DNA of 64,000 nt, taken from Schizochytrium sp. TIO01. Lineage: Eukaryota > Sar > Bigyra > Thraustochytrida > Thraustochytriidae. The position numbers and the translations under genes were made by a program. Below are positions 1 to 10,435 of the stretch, piece by piece. The DNA is taken from positions 2,568,501-2,632,500 of the forward strand of contig SMSO01000032.1 of the NCBI GenBank assembly GCA_004764695.1. Reading direction: 5' to 3'. How positions within the stretch are numbered: the first letter of the stretch is position 1; each line of letters begins with the position of its first letter. The notes below the pieces were generated by a model, which worked only from the letters and a program-made list of their open reading frames with translations, ran no database searches and was not told the DNA's origin.

Positions 1-2720
1 TGTTGACAGGGAGTTTTGGAGTTCGGGGTTTGTAGCCTTCATTCATCGAGTTTGCTTCGGTGTATGAGGAAAGATATGTTACATATCCGTCACGATACAG
101 CCAAGGTGACGACCTTTCCACGGATCTCAAAGCTGAGCAAAACGACTCAACTAGATAGGGTATACGATTTATTTATTTTAATAATGTATAAATGAATGTT
201 AAATTAACATTTTCTAAAATTTTCAAGACAATATTAATAATTGAAAAATAAAGAAAATTCAAATTCAAATATGATATATATGCCTAGTCTTTCTATCAAT
301 CAATATATGTATAATAATCAAATAAATAATGTTTTAAACAAAATTAAATGGTTATCACAAAAACTTAAGTTGGTATGTAGATATCTAGTCACCAACATAT
401 CCCGGTAAGTTTTTATTACAAAGCAGTCTTCCGAGAGCCAAGTTTTAGCAGGGATGTAGGTACCTACTCCAAAGTCCTTGAGCCTGTCTCCTCTCGACTA
501 CACTCAACTTGCTTATCTTCTAATTGTCGTTGTCGTTTGTTTTTAAGGCCGCTTCTCCCACCAACTATTAGGTCTAGCTAGTGCTTACTAAACTTGGAAT
601 GTTGTGACCCAATCAAAAAAAGCGCAATCATCATTCTTCAGACACTTCAGCGAGCTTTCAAGAACAGCCACCCTGCTTCTGAGTAGGTCCTCTAGGCAGT
701 CTCATCTACCCTGCACAAAGGTGTTCTGAAAGTGGATAATTCGTGCGATCGCAAATTCATCATGGTACCATTAAAGGACTGAAGTTGGCGCTGTTACGAT
801 TGTATCAGATAGACTTCGTGTCGTGCACGTGCCGCAGGTTTTAAAGAACTTCAAAGCTCCAGCTGATCTCCCTCGCTCGGTTGCTCTGCAGCAGCGCGAA
901 CCAATGCATTGACGTATGTATAAGTCGGGGCGGCAACGTCGAGGCAGAGACGCTGGAACTGCCTCGCGCGAGCCATTATGCACCTGAATCATCTTATGTT
1001 TGCATGAGCAGCGGAGTTCAGATCCCTCGAGACGTTTACTTTTATGGCCAAAATATAGTATCGTGCTCAAACTTTTTTAGTAACTCTATATTCTGTTTTT
1101 TCACTTCCCTTACATTCTGTGGAGTGCTATATAGTATTAGCAAGTGCTACTAGTCGAGTATATCATTTTTATTTCTTTTTTAAAGAAAAGAGAAAAGTCT
1201 ACGCCCTCGTAGGCCTACTTAGTTATATTTATTTTTACAAAAGGAAAAAAGTAAGACAGACAAAAAATGCAATTCAGAATTTAGAGTTATATTTTGTAAA
1301 AAGAAAGAATGAGAAAGTATGAAGACATCACTTGAGAGGTACACGAAGTGAAAGCGGAGACCTCTTCACAGCTGGCTGTAAAGTATCCTCATAGACAACA
1401 AAAGCAAAGAACTACTTCTCTTGATGGCTATGGTCTGTTTTCATAATCATAACATAGTGAAGAAGCGCCTAGCATTGTCCGCCCAAGCTCTGAATATCTA
1501 CCTCCCAAAAATGCAAACATACGTCTTTTAGGTAATACATCAGTCTAAAATCGCTTTTTAATGACGCAATTGTAACAACAAGAAGTCATTTAGCAATGTT
1601 TGATGGCCTGAGATTGGCTCGGTATAGACAAGAAGAGTACTACATCAGCTCGGCAAGCATTTTGTGTAGTATAATATTAGGAGCTCCTCTCTGTCTTTCG
1701 CGCGGCATTCGAGCACCACTTTAAATTGTTGAGTGCCTCGCCGCTCGGAGGCTATTATAAGGAAGCTCAAATTCAAGTTTCACGATCTCCAATCAAGTTA
1801 AATATAGAAAGTAATATCTTAAGTCAAAAATTTGCTCAAAGCAAGGGTAAACTTGAATGAGAGCAACAGAAGTTCCCGAAAGGAGTAGTATCGTAGCCAG
1901 GATAAAATAGGTAACCTAACCGATCATTATTTTGCCGTATCTGATTTTAATTCCCTCGTCTTTGCTCCTTTGCACTATTCTGATTTATCTACAAACATTC
2001 TAAGAATATGCCGTTAGTATTGTTGGCACACCATTCCCTGGTATTGACGAACGAACACCTCGGGGCCATGTATCGCAGTAATACAGCTGCCTCACTCTGG
2101 GCATAAACTCCGAACAAGAGAAGTTGAGACTTTCGATTCCCTTGAAGGCCTAAAAATTAAATTCATAGAACGTTTGCTCTCCTGTAGACCTTCTTGAGTT
2201 AAACCTCCGGGGTTTCCATTCTTGCATACGTACACCTAAGTGCTGGCCGATGCTCTCGTCTCCACGATTTCCATGCAGCTTCCTCTTCAGACGAGGCAGT
2301 CACTTATGCTACGATCACGACCCGATCTATTGGACCTCCCTGGATTGATGAAACGCCAGGACCCTCAGTTTGACCCAAAGTGAATAAGTCCCCTTGGTCT
2401 GGACCTAAAGGAGAGCTTACAGCAGCCTCGTAGCGCGAGACCGTCTGCTGTTTCCAGGTGTGTAGTGAAACTCAGATTTGGAGGCTTTGTACATTGCTGC
2501 TCCATCCGGAAACCCACCCGTAAACTACTCCAAGCCGAGGCCCGGTCTTCAAAACCTCATCGGACTTTTACGGCGCTGGGCAACGAAAGCCTAACATCGC
2601 GACGGAGGTTACGAGAGATCGCTCGGCCAAGCAAATGGCCACCCGACGAAGTCTGCCTCGAAACAACCAAAACAAAGAACGAAGAAACAGAACGGAGACA
2701 CAATGAAGGGGTCCCTACAT

Positions 2721-2843
2721 GTTGTTTGTTTGTTTGTTTGTTTGTTTGAAAGTTGTTTGTTGGAAAGTTGTTTGTTTGAAAGTTGTTTGTTTGAAAGTTG
2801 TTTGTTCGTTCGTTCGTTTGTTCATTTGTTTGTTCATTTGTTT
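2721..2843. repeat. imperfect TTTG microsatellite
   Basis: A tract of TTTG units is interrupted by GAAAG spacers and drifts at its right end into TTCG and TTCATTTG variants. The short frames across it (Val-Cys-Leu-Phe repeats) are a by-product of the repeat. It is the opposite-strand counterpart of the purer AAAC tract at 36.9 kb and is clearly older, because it carries many interruptions. Confidence 0.9.
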
Positions 2844-3904
2844 ATAAAGAAACAGTGGCGACGCACGAGTCATCCAAATTGTTTGCATGACCGAGTTGAG
2901 CCTTGGAAACTTCGCTAAACTCGTCGAAAGCGACTTTCGTGTCCCAAGTCTCACGAATCTGAGGCCCTCGTATGTGTCACACGGTGAAGAAAGAAGCATC
3001 GATCGCACACTTTCATGTTTCCCTCAGTTTCTTTTATTGTGGTTTGTTATTTATTTTGCGCACCATGTATAAGAAGAGGTTTTGGAGTTTTCTCTTTAAA
3101 CTCTGCTGGAGAGATTTAGCAGTGACATTTGGTACATCGAAGGCTACTTTTGGAAAGCCACCGCACTTTGTCTGAGCCAAGGCCTTTGGGGGATCAAGGC
3201 GCTGTGATGTTCTATGTTTATTGCAACATCAGAGACCGTGGACGGAGGGCTTTTGCTTGATAATTGATGGTGGTGCTGGCTTTCCATTTCATTTTGTGGC
3301 ATGCGATGCCGTGCCGTTGCTCTTAAAGCGCGAGCCTCAGTTCAACTTGAAATTTGTGCAATATCGAGCAATCGAAGCCTGCCTAAATTTCGCAAAGGCC
3401 GCGTGGCCTCACGGAAAGTGAGAAAGCGGAATGATTCCATGGCGATGCGACGCCTGAGCAGTGGAACAAACTCGAAGAGAACGGCCATCAGCAGCTGGAA
3501 AGGTACATGCTGGAAAGTAATGCGCTGGAAGAAGCTACTAGTATCGATTGTTATTTTCGATTCCTGGAGCCTATGGTCCGTCTCAGTGGCCGATCATTAA
3601 GACATTGTCATGGCCTACACAGATCATGCATGCCGAGTCACGGCAATGTACACCGAAACTTGCTTCTTAAGCTGACGAAAATCTCAGAACGCAGGTAGGT
3701 ACATAGGGTTGCCTACACCTGCCAGACAAGCGAAGGAAAGCGACGTTTTAAGCCTTCAATTGGTTCGTCACAGTTCGTCAGATCAGCTGCTCAAATATAT
3801 CCAGGGTTGCAAACAATGTCAGAACGTCTTCGACACAGGGTGTCGATCTATTCGTCCAAACTGGCTTCAGGAGAAGGTGGAAATAGGCAATGGCCTCGTG
3901 TTTG

Positions 3905-3962
3905 GCCTTTAGCCTTTAAGCCTTTAGCCTTTAAGCCTTTAGCCTGTAGCCTTTAGCCTTTA
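3905..3962. repeat. AGCCTTT short tandem array
   Basis: Seven to eight copies of AGCCTTT or AGCCTTTA follow one another, with one unit changed to AGCCTGT. The unit has the length of a telomere-type repeat but not the TTTAGGG or TTAGGG sequence, so no telomeric role is claimed. Confidence 0.8.
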
Positions 3963-5428
3963 TCGTATGTCTTCTTCACTCTTGCCAAGAGACGTTCAGG
4001 TACTCCGCTATCCTAATCATAGGCCGTTATAGAAAGAACCTATTTTCTTTTTCTATTTTAGAAAATACAAAAATAGATAAAATGTTTTTTTAAAACTTGT
4101 TTTTAATATCTGGCTAGTGAGGTGTTATACTAAGCTGTAATTGATATAAGTAATGTAATTGGTTCTATAGTCATTAAAACAAATTGATACAATTGAATTG
4201 AATTGAATTGAAAATTTGATTTTAAAATTTGATCTTTAACCTGATAATTTAACAGAGACGGGGGGTGTTTGACACAGACCGCTGGATGGACATACAAAAC
4301 CAGCGTGAGGGGTCATAGCCATATTAGAATGCATTTCTATGTACGATCCTGATTTTTGAAAGTTCCAGATTATGCTTCATATACCAGCCGAGAAACTGTG
4401 TCTTTGAGACACAGAGTGCCAGCTCCGCTGTTTTATTACGGGTTGATATGAAACCTTCATGTTTACACCAAGACTTTCAGATGAAGATGTTTGAGCTTAC
4501 ATAGAAGCAGTCTGGAATGTCATTACTGCATGCAACCTTCCCTTCTCTCGACATGCGTTTATTCTTCTATTAAAATTTTCTGAATGCAAATCAACTTTTT
4601 TTAAAAAGATATCTATGGAAAATTTTCAAGATTGTGATATATGCAGATATTATTCATTCAAGTTATGTTCTTCGAAACCAGGTAAGCAGTAATTTGTTTC
4701 ATTTATCATAATTTTCTTATTCCCCAAAAGGAACTCGCGTCAACCAGACCTGGTGCGACAAATAATTGATGCACCCCTTGCCTTTATAATATAAAACATA
4801 TTGGTGGAGAACTATACTATACTAGCCGACGCAAAATACCTTATGATAGTCAGCAAGCTTACATATCTCCAACAAGAACCATTTTTTTCTAAAATGGAAA
4901 GAAGAAGGATAGCAGTAAATATTTCTCCTAAAGTAAAATTTTGATTTTTTTGTATCAAAGTTAGCTTTAAAATCAGGACTTTGGAGTTACTCGAACTTGG
5001 ATCTTTAGTTTTGCATTAAGTCGTACTATAGTCTAAGCATGGGTAATACTCTGCTTAACTTTCTGGGCCTAATGCACACGTGCAAACTAGTATGGAGGAG
5101 ATAAAGATAACAATAACAACATCAATAACAATAAATCCTTCCCCGTCTGGAGTACGATAACTTGTGCAATAACATCCTTCTAAGAGGCTGAGCTTTTTAT
5201 CGTTACACGTCATGGTGTTAAGTTTCACTGCTGAACACCAAGAATTAATAAAGGTACCTTCAAGTCATGAAAGGAGGATGGATGATGGATAACTTTCGAT
5301 CCTCCTCTAATTTTCATTTTATATTTGTACCCTGGCTAGATCTGGAGGGGAGAACGTGTTTCAGGCCACAACTAGCGTGTTTAAATATTCGTGTTGAAAA
5401 GATAGCGTTATTTTAGGAATAATGTCAG

Positions 5429-6508
5429 TTAGAGTCTTGACGAAGAAGTTGCTTTCTTCTTGTCAGCGTGAATGTCAATAATGAGGCGGCCCCGGTTACC
5501 ACCATAGTCCCCAAAAAGTTTGAGAAGCGCACGCGGAGCCTCGGAGAGACCTGGAATAACTTCTTCTTGGTACTTGATCTTCCCTTCTGCAAGCCACTTA
5601 GCAATATCCCTCTTTGCAGCAGGAAACTCGTTGGCATAGTGGAGTACAATGAAGCCCTCCATTCGTGAACTTGTATTGATGAGGTTTAAGTAAGCAGCTG
5701 GCCCCGGACGGAGCTTTTCATCATTGTAGCCAGCAATTGCACCGCACAGCACGACGCGAGCCTTGAAATTAATCTGCTTTAGTGTTTCGTTGAGAATCCA
5801 TCCACCCACGTTGTCGAAGAAGACATCTACTCCCTTTGGACACGCCTTGCGCAAGTCCTTTTTAAAGTTGCGGCCATCCTCAGCTTTGTAGTCGATCGCA
5901 GCGTCCACGCCAAGTTCATCCTTCAGCCACTGGCACTTGTCTGCACCCCCAGCAATGCCTACCACACGGCACCCGAAGACGTGCTTGGCAATCTGGCATA
6001 CCATACTACCAGTCGCTCCACCTGCAGCACTCACGACCACTGTCTCTCCTTCCTTGGGCTGGCCAACGTCGATGAGGCCAAAATACGCGGTTAGACCAGT
6101 ACCCCCAAGGGCGCCGAGGTGTACGCTGGCCGGCAAACCTTCAGTGATTTCGATCTTGCCGATCTTGGATCCCTTAGCAATGCCGTACTCGCACCAGCCC
6201 AACTCATGGTTACAATTAACCCAATCGCCCTGCTTAAAGTTAGCATCGCGAGAAGCAAGTACCTGTCCTACAGAAGATCCGCGCATGACAGCGCCGAGTT
6301 GTACAGGAGGAATATAGCTTTTCTGGTCTCGCATCCAGCCTCGCATCGCAGGATCTAGAGTCATGTAGATATTCTTGATCAAGACTTCGCCATCATTGAG
6401 GTCCTGCTCAGCAGGCATTGGAGCAGTTTGGTAGACAAGGTCTTCGCCCGGCACAGGCTTGGCCATCGGCCGCTTCTCTAGACGCACAACGTGTTGCGTC
6501 CCTGTCAT
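5429..6508 (-). CDS. Zn-independent NADP-dependent MDR oxidoreductase (prostaglandin/alkenal reductase type) with C-terminal SRL
   Basis: A 359-residue member of the medium-chain dehydrogenase/reductase family, in the leukotriene B4 12-hydroxydehydrogenase / CurA-like branch. These enzymes use NADPH to reduce the double bond of alpha,beta-unsaturated aldehydes and ketones. The GroES-like half carries the family stretch LDPAMRGWM (residues 51-59). The Rossmann half has the nucleotide-binding motif AAGGATGS (161-168), the preceding TAYFGL (140-145), and DNVGG near 232. No structural or catalytic zinc cysteine cluster is seen, as expected for this branch. The ATG sits in a good AAGATGAC context. 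The last residues are SSSRL, whose final SRL fits the PTS1 peroxisomal import consensus, so a peroxisomal location is likely; this is inference. Divergent from the SH3-IQ gene. The exact substrate is unknown. Confidence 0.9.
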   Translation of the reverse strand: MTGTQHVVRLEKRPMAKPVPGEDLVYQTAPMPAEQDLNDGEVLIKNIYMTLDPAMRGWMRDQKSYIPPVQLGAVMRGSSVGQVLASRDANFKQGDWVNCNHELGWCEYGIAKGSKIGKIEITEGLPASVHLGALGGTGLTAYFGLIDVGQPKEGETVVVSAAGGATGSMVCQIAKHVFGCRVVGIAGGADKCQWLKDELGVDAAIDYKAEDGRNFKKDLRKACPKGVDVFFDNVGGWILNETLKQINFKARVVLCGAIAGYNDEKLRPGPAAYLNLINTSSRMEGFIVLHYANEFPAAKRDIAKWLAEGKIKYQEEVIPGLSEAPRALLKLFGDYGGNRGRLIIDIHADKKKATSSSRL

Positions 6509-7531
6509 CTTGACCCAAAGAAACTTCTTCTTCCGCTAACTGATCTGCGCCAGTGAAAGATGTGTTGCCTCTTCTCCTTTGCGGGCTCCCCAACAAAGCC
6601 CCGCAACGTCGTCTATGCAAGCAGACTCAAGAACTTACAGGCCGTTTCTGAAGATTGGGCTTTGGTTTCAAAGTAATCCTCTCTTCCTAAGCTCCGGACT
6701 TTGCTGGGACTTTCTATCTTCTCTTCGCACTCATTAGATAGGTACACTGGTAAGTAGGGTACTAGCAACATTGATGGATGAATAACCCTGCTCGATCCAG
6801 TCCGATCCTCGCGCCAAACCTTCCTCGCTTGAAATCCATTCTTCCCGCGAGTGTCATGCGCTTTCGAGAGTGAGCGTGATCATAGCGAGCCATAGAATAC
6901 TTACCAAGAGTGTGGTTTGAGACAAGACTTGAAAGCAAGTCTTGGGCCTCTACGTGCTAGTCTTCCTTCCTGTTCAAGGATAAAAATCTAGGATAATTAT
7001 TTTACATTAAAAGCAATTCCCTGTGTTCCCACCCTGACCTTTTGGGAGATCAACGGATCTATCTAAATTTGCTGGGGCGTCTTGAAGCGATGGACCCAGG
7101 GGTTTGGGCTATAGGACCCTGAACTGCAAGGACTTTAGAAAAGTAGGAAGGGTCAAAGCAAGGTTGGAAAGAGAATAAGTGGCATAGCCAAGGTTTAGGA
7201 GACCACAGTATCACAGCGCAGCAATCAAAACAATTTCGATTGAAAGGACCTATTTTATTTACCAAGGCCTACCTTAGTACGCTTCATAATCTGAATAAGA
7301 GACAAGGGACACTTCGTGAGTGACAAGTAAGACTTACTCGTTGGTGTCCCACGTAAGTTAAAGAACCTTCGCGCGCATCATAGAATAACTTTGCGTACTG
7401 TTGCCGAGCATGGCCATCGAAACGACTAGTTGACTTCATCGATCGCAATCGTAAAGGTGATTGTAAAGGTGATTGTAAAGCCCAATCGCTCTCTGAGCTA
7501 GAAAGTCATTTCAAAAACTTTCATACAAAGA
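6509..7531. other. divergent intergenic region
   Basis: This region lies between the start codons of the reductase (minus) and the SH3-IQ protein (plus), so it must hold both 5' leaders and promoters. No clear TATA box was identified. A small 12-bp tandem repeat (unit GTAAAGGTGATT) lies at about 7451-7480, just before the SH3-IQ gene. No coding frame is supported. Confidence 0.6.
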
Positions 7532-10204
7532 ATGAGACAAGTTTTACCCCGAAGACGGCTGGAGCGAGCGAAGAGTATTGATTCATTCCCATATGACGTA
7601 AGTGGACTGATTCCAAGCACAGAGAAGAAATTTAAGGCAAAAGCAGATCGCGAGGCAGCTGATGCGGCACTTCGTCAGCAAGAAGCTGAGGAGTTTCGCC
7701 AAAGAGTGGAACGATACCTTGAGCCAAGAGCTGACGATCTCCCTCAACCAGCCTTAAGACCATGGCACATTGCAGATTCATCTGGACTGGAATCTCCAAC
7801 ACAACGAGCAGATGCTATACGATCGCAATTAAAAAAAGAGCAATCTCAAAGAGAATATGATAAAACATTGAGACGGCGTAAACTAGCAAACGGTATGCAA
7901 AAGCAAGACCTGACAAAGTCGTCCCCCATTTTACCTTCGATGCAACATGAAAAACCTCCTCCCTTGTCAAGTCAAACATCCAAGCGTAGCTGGAGTCGTC
8001 AACGTCTACAAAATGCTCGTGAAAGAGACATGAAGCTTCAATTTGGGAACCCAGGCCTTGCGTTTTCCCCCTCATCACGATCCTTGTCACCGTCCCCATC
8101 AAGATCTACGAGCGTGTCTTCATTTATGCAAGGCGGAAATTCGATAAGCACAACTGCCCGCGGTAAACCTCTTTTTGTACGTGCGATGCACCCAATTTCA
8201 AGCACAATAGAGGAGTTTGATCTCCTATTTGAACGTGGGGATATTATTCGTGTTATTCGGGAATCAGAAGATGGCTGGAATTACGGAGAGAATCTCGCGA
8301 CAGGTCAAAAGGGAAATTACCCTATCACGTTTGTGTCGCCTTGTGAATCTCCCCGAAAAGAAGCTGCACGGGAGGAAGCAGCTCTTCGTGCAGGGGAGAT
8401 TGCTGCCGTACTTGCTGAAGCCTTCGTAGAGCTGCCTCAAGATCAGAACTTTGATTCCAAGACAACTCAGAACATTCGCAGGGGCGGAAGCACATCCAAG
8501 GCTTCACTTGACACTGAAGAAGTAGTAGCTAATTGCCGAACCTCCAAAAGCCTTTCTCAGATACCACTGCATCAGAGCAGGCACCAATTCCATCAAAACA
8601 AACAAAGTATTCACCATGCTCCTGCTACTAATACTCAGCAAACGTGTGCAGCCCTAGGAGAGCAATACGAAGAGGAAGAATGCGCTGCAACCCGCCTTCA
8701 AGCCTTAAGGCGTGGAATCGTAGCACGGCGCCAGCTTAATGATCTACAAGATAAAGAACAGTCCCTACTTCGTCTTGAGAATGAAGCAAATGAATCAAAC
8801 ATCAATGGATCAGCTTTGAAAGTTCAAGCAATTTATCGAGGACACAAAGCTAGAAAAGACTACTATGTTGTGCAACAGATCAATGTCGAAGCTGCAACTA
8901 CAATACAAGCAACCTTTCGTGGTCAGCACGCCCGCAAAATGAACGCTTTGCATCAGAAGTCTTACACGGAAGCTCAAGCTGCAGCAAAACTTCAAGCAAT
9001 ACAGAGGGGAAGGATTGTCCGACAGAAAGTAAAATCTGGTCATAATGATAAGCAAATACATCGGCAAGGGAATGCTGATCGGTCTAAGGATGAGTCAAAA
9101 GCTCTAATCGCCTTACAGGCCCAGGTGCGTGGTCAATTAGCTCGTAAACATGCTCATGAGAGCTTCGAAGATAAACATGAAGCGCATGCAATCGCACATG
9201 ATTCCGGAAGAAACCACTTTGAGAATATTATTTTCACTGACCAAACTGAAAACAGCGCTCGAACTGAGGTTAATAGTTTCAGCAAAGTTGATGGTATTGA
9301 TACCACTGAGGCTGCAGTCCTGCTTCAAGCTAAGTTTCGGGGTCACTTGGCACGAAAAAAATATCCCGGGGTGCGCGAAGAAGAAAACAAAGCTGCAACA
9401 AAGTTGCAAGCAGTTTATCGTGGCCATTTGGCACGAAATAATGCTTTAAGTAATTGTGTAAGCGGTCTAGGTGAAGAAGCCACTAGGACCTGGGACTACT
9501 GGAACAGCCTCGAAGCTGCGAAATTACTACAAGCAAATATTCGTGGATATCTATCGCGTAAAAAGTATCATGAAGGTCCAAACGAAATGTTTTACGATAT
9601 TCCATTTGATGCGACAAGCTCGGAGGCTGCAACCTTACTGCAAGCTACTTTCCGAGGACAGTTAGCACGAAAACACCTTGCACAGAAACAACAGGAGGAG
9701 ATGCCGGACTCAACAAGGCATCATGCAGGGAGACGTGGGCAAGTCGCTCGAAACCAGCTCAAGTCAATGGGTGGATATTCTCAAGAGCTAACAAATCAAG
9801 AAGGAAACTACAACAAGTTTACACAGCAAATAGAACAACCTCCACATAGATCTATAGAAAGAAGACCTACAGAAGTGTGGTATGATGAAATACAAGAAGA
9901 CAAGGACGCTGAAGAGGCAGCTCTGGAGGCTGCTTGGGCATATGTGGAACAAGATACGGAGAGCAAAGAAGAATCCCAAAGACGGTCAGTTGTACGACGT
10001 CAAACGGAACTCTGGGATGATGATTTAGAAGATGAGCTTGAACTTCTCGATCCAACCGTCCTAAAAAGATTTCCTGCTACAGCGCTTAGCAGTCCCAGAT
10101 CCGCACACAGCTCGCGGAGCTCGAACAGTGATCTCATTTCAACAGTATCAAGTCTACCAGATATTCCTTATGTTGATTATTATGTACCTGATGAAGGCAA
10201 ATAA
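7532..10204 (+). CDS. SH3-domain protein with about ten IQ motifs
   Basis: An 890-residue intronless gene. Residues 1-200 are charged and Ser-rich with no recognised domain. Residues about 211-271 form an SH3 domain: the start RAMHPI stands for the usual ALYDF, followed by FDLLFERGDIIRV, the DGWNYGENL tryptophan segment, and GNYPITFV in place of GxFPxNYV. Between about 385 and 745 lie nine good IQ motifs of the type LQAxxRGxxARK (near 385, 427, 454, 482, 524, 593, 621, 661 and 700) and one degraded copy near 728. IQ motifs bind calmodulin or related EF-hand light chains. The acidic C-terminus repeats RRxTExWxDE/D twice (RRPTEVWYDE, RRQTELWDDD). Likely a cytoskeletal or signalling scaffold linking calmodulin to an SH3 ligand. 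No kinase, motor or GAP domain is present. Converges on the CaMK gene 231 bp away. I recognise no named orthologue. Confidence 0.88.
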   Translation: MRQVLPRRRLERAKSIDSFPYDVSGLIPSTEKKFKAKADREAADAALRQQEAEEFRQRVERYLEPRADDLPQPALRPWHIADSSGLESPTQRADAIRSQLKKEQSQREYDKTLRRRKLANGMQKQDLTKSSPILPSMQHEKPPPLSSQTSKRSWSRQRLQNARERDMKLQFGNPGLAFSPSSRSLSPSPSRSTSVSSFMQGGNSISTTARGKPLFVRAMHPISSTIEEFDLLFERGDIIRVIRESEDGWNYGENLATGQKGNYPITFVSPCESPRKEAAREEAALRAGEIAAVLAEAFVELPQDQNFDSKTTQNIRRGGSTSKASLDTEEVVANCRTSKSLSQIPLHQSRHQFHQNKQSIHHAPATNTQQTCAALGEQYEEEECAATRLQALRRGIVARRQLNDLQDKEQSLLRLENEANESNINGSALKVQAIYRGHKARKDYYVVQQINVEAATTIQATFRGQHARKMNALHQKSYTEAQAAAKLQAIQRGRIVRQKVKSGHNDKQIHRQGNADRSKDESKALIALQAQVRGQLARKHAHESFEDKHEAHAIAHDSGRNHFENIIFTDQTENSARTEVNSFSKVDGIDTTEAAVLLQAKFRGHLARKKYPGVREEENKAATKLQAVYRGHLARNNALSNCVSGLGEEATRTWDYWNSLEAAKLLQANIRGYLSRKKYHEGPNEMFYDIPFDATSSEAATLLQATFRGQLARKHLAQKQQEEMPDSTRHHAGRRGQVARNQLKSMGGYSQELTNQEGNYNKFTQQIEQPPHRSIERRPTEVWYDEIQEDKDAEEAALEAAWAYVEQDTESKEESQRRSVVRRQTELWDDDLEDELELLDPTVLKRFPATALSSPRSAHSSRSSNSDLISTVSSLPDIPYVDYYVPDEGK

Positions 10205-10435
10205 GCGTGATATTGTATGCGTTCTATACTTTTAGTAGTTTCGTTCAGGATACATTTGTATCCTGCAATCGCATTGAATAGAAACAAAATGAACAAAGTG
10301 GGCAAACCAGCCAAAAATGTCTGGTAAAGGCTCTTGGCTTGGCTACCATTTTAAAAAAGCTTTATAGTCAATCAGCCACCCAGTCTCCATCTTGAGACCC
10401 TTGTTTTATTTTGAGGTAGCAGGGGTCCACATGTC

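Larger units (their letters stand above)
1..5428. other. gene-free AT-rich stretch
   Basis: No reading frame here looks like a real protein. The open frames are all under 100 codons, with no recognisable domain and no convincing codon pattern. The sequence is AT-rich with many short A and T runs, plus a few simple repeats: an imperfect TTTG tract near 2.7 kb, an AGCCTTT array near 3.9 kb and a short TTGAA array near 4.19-4.21 kb. No transposase, reverse transcriptase or terminal repeat was seen. It may simply be intergenic DNA or hold noncoding or multi-exon genes that cannot be recognised by eye. Confidence 0.6.
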
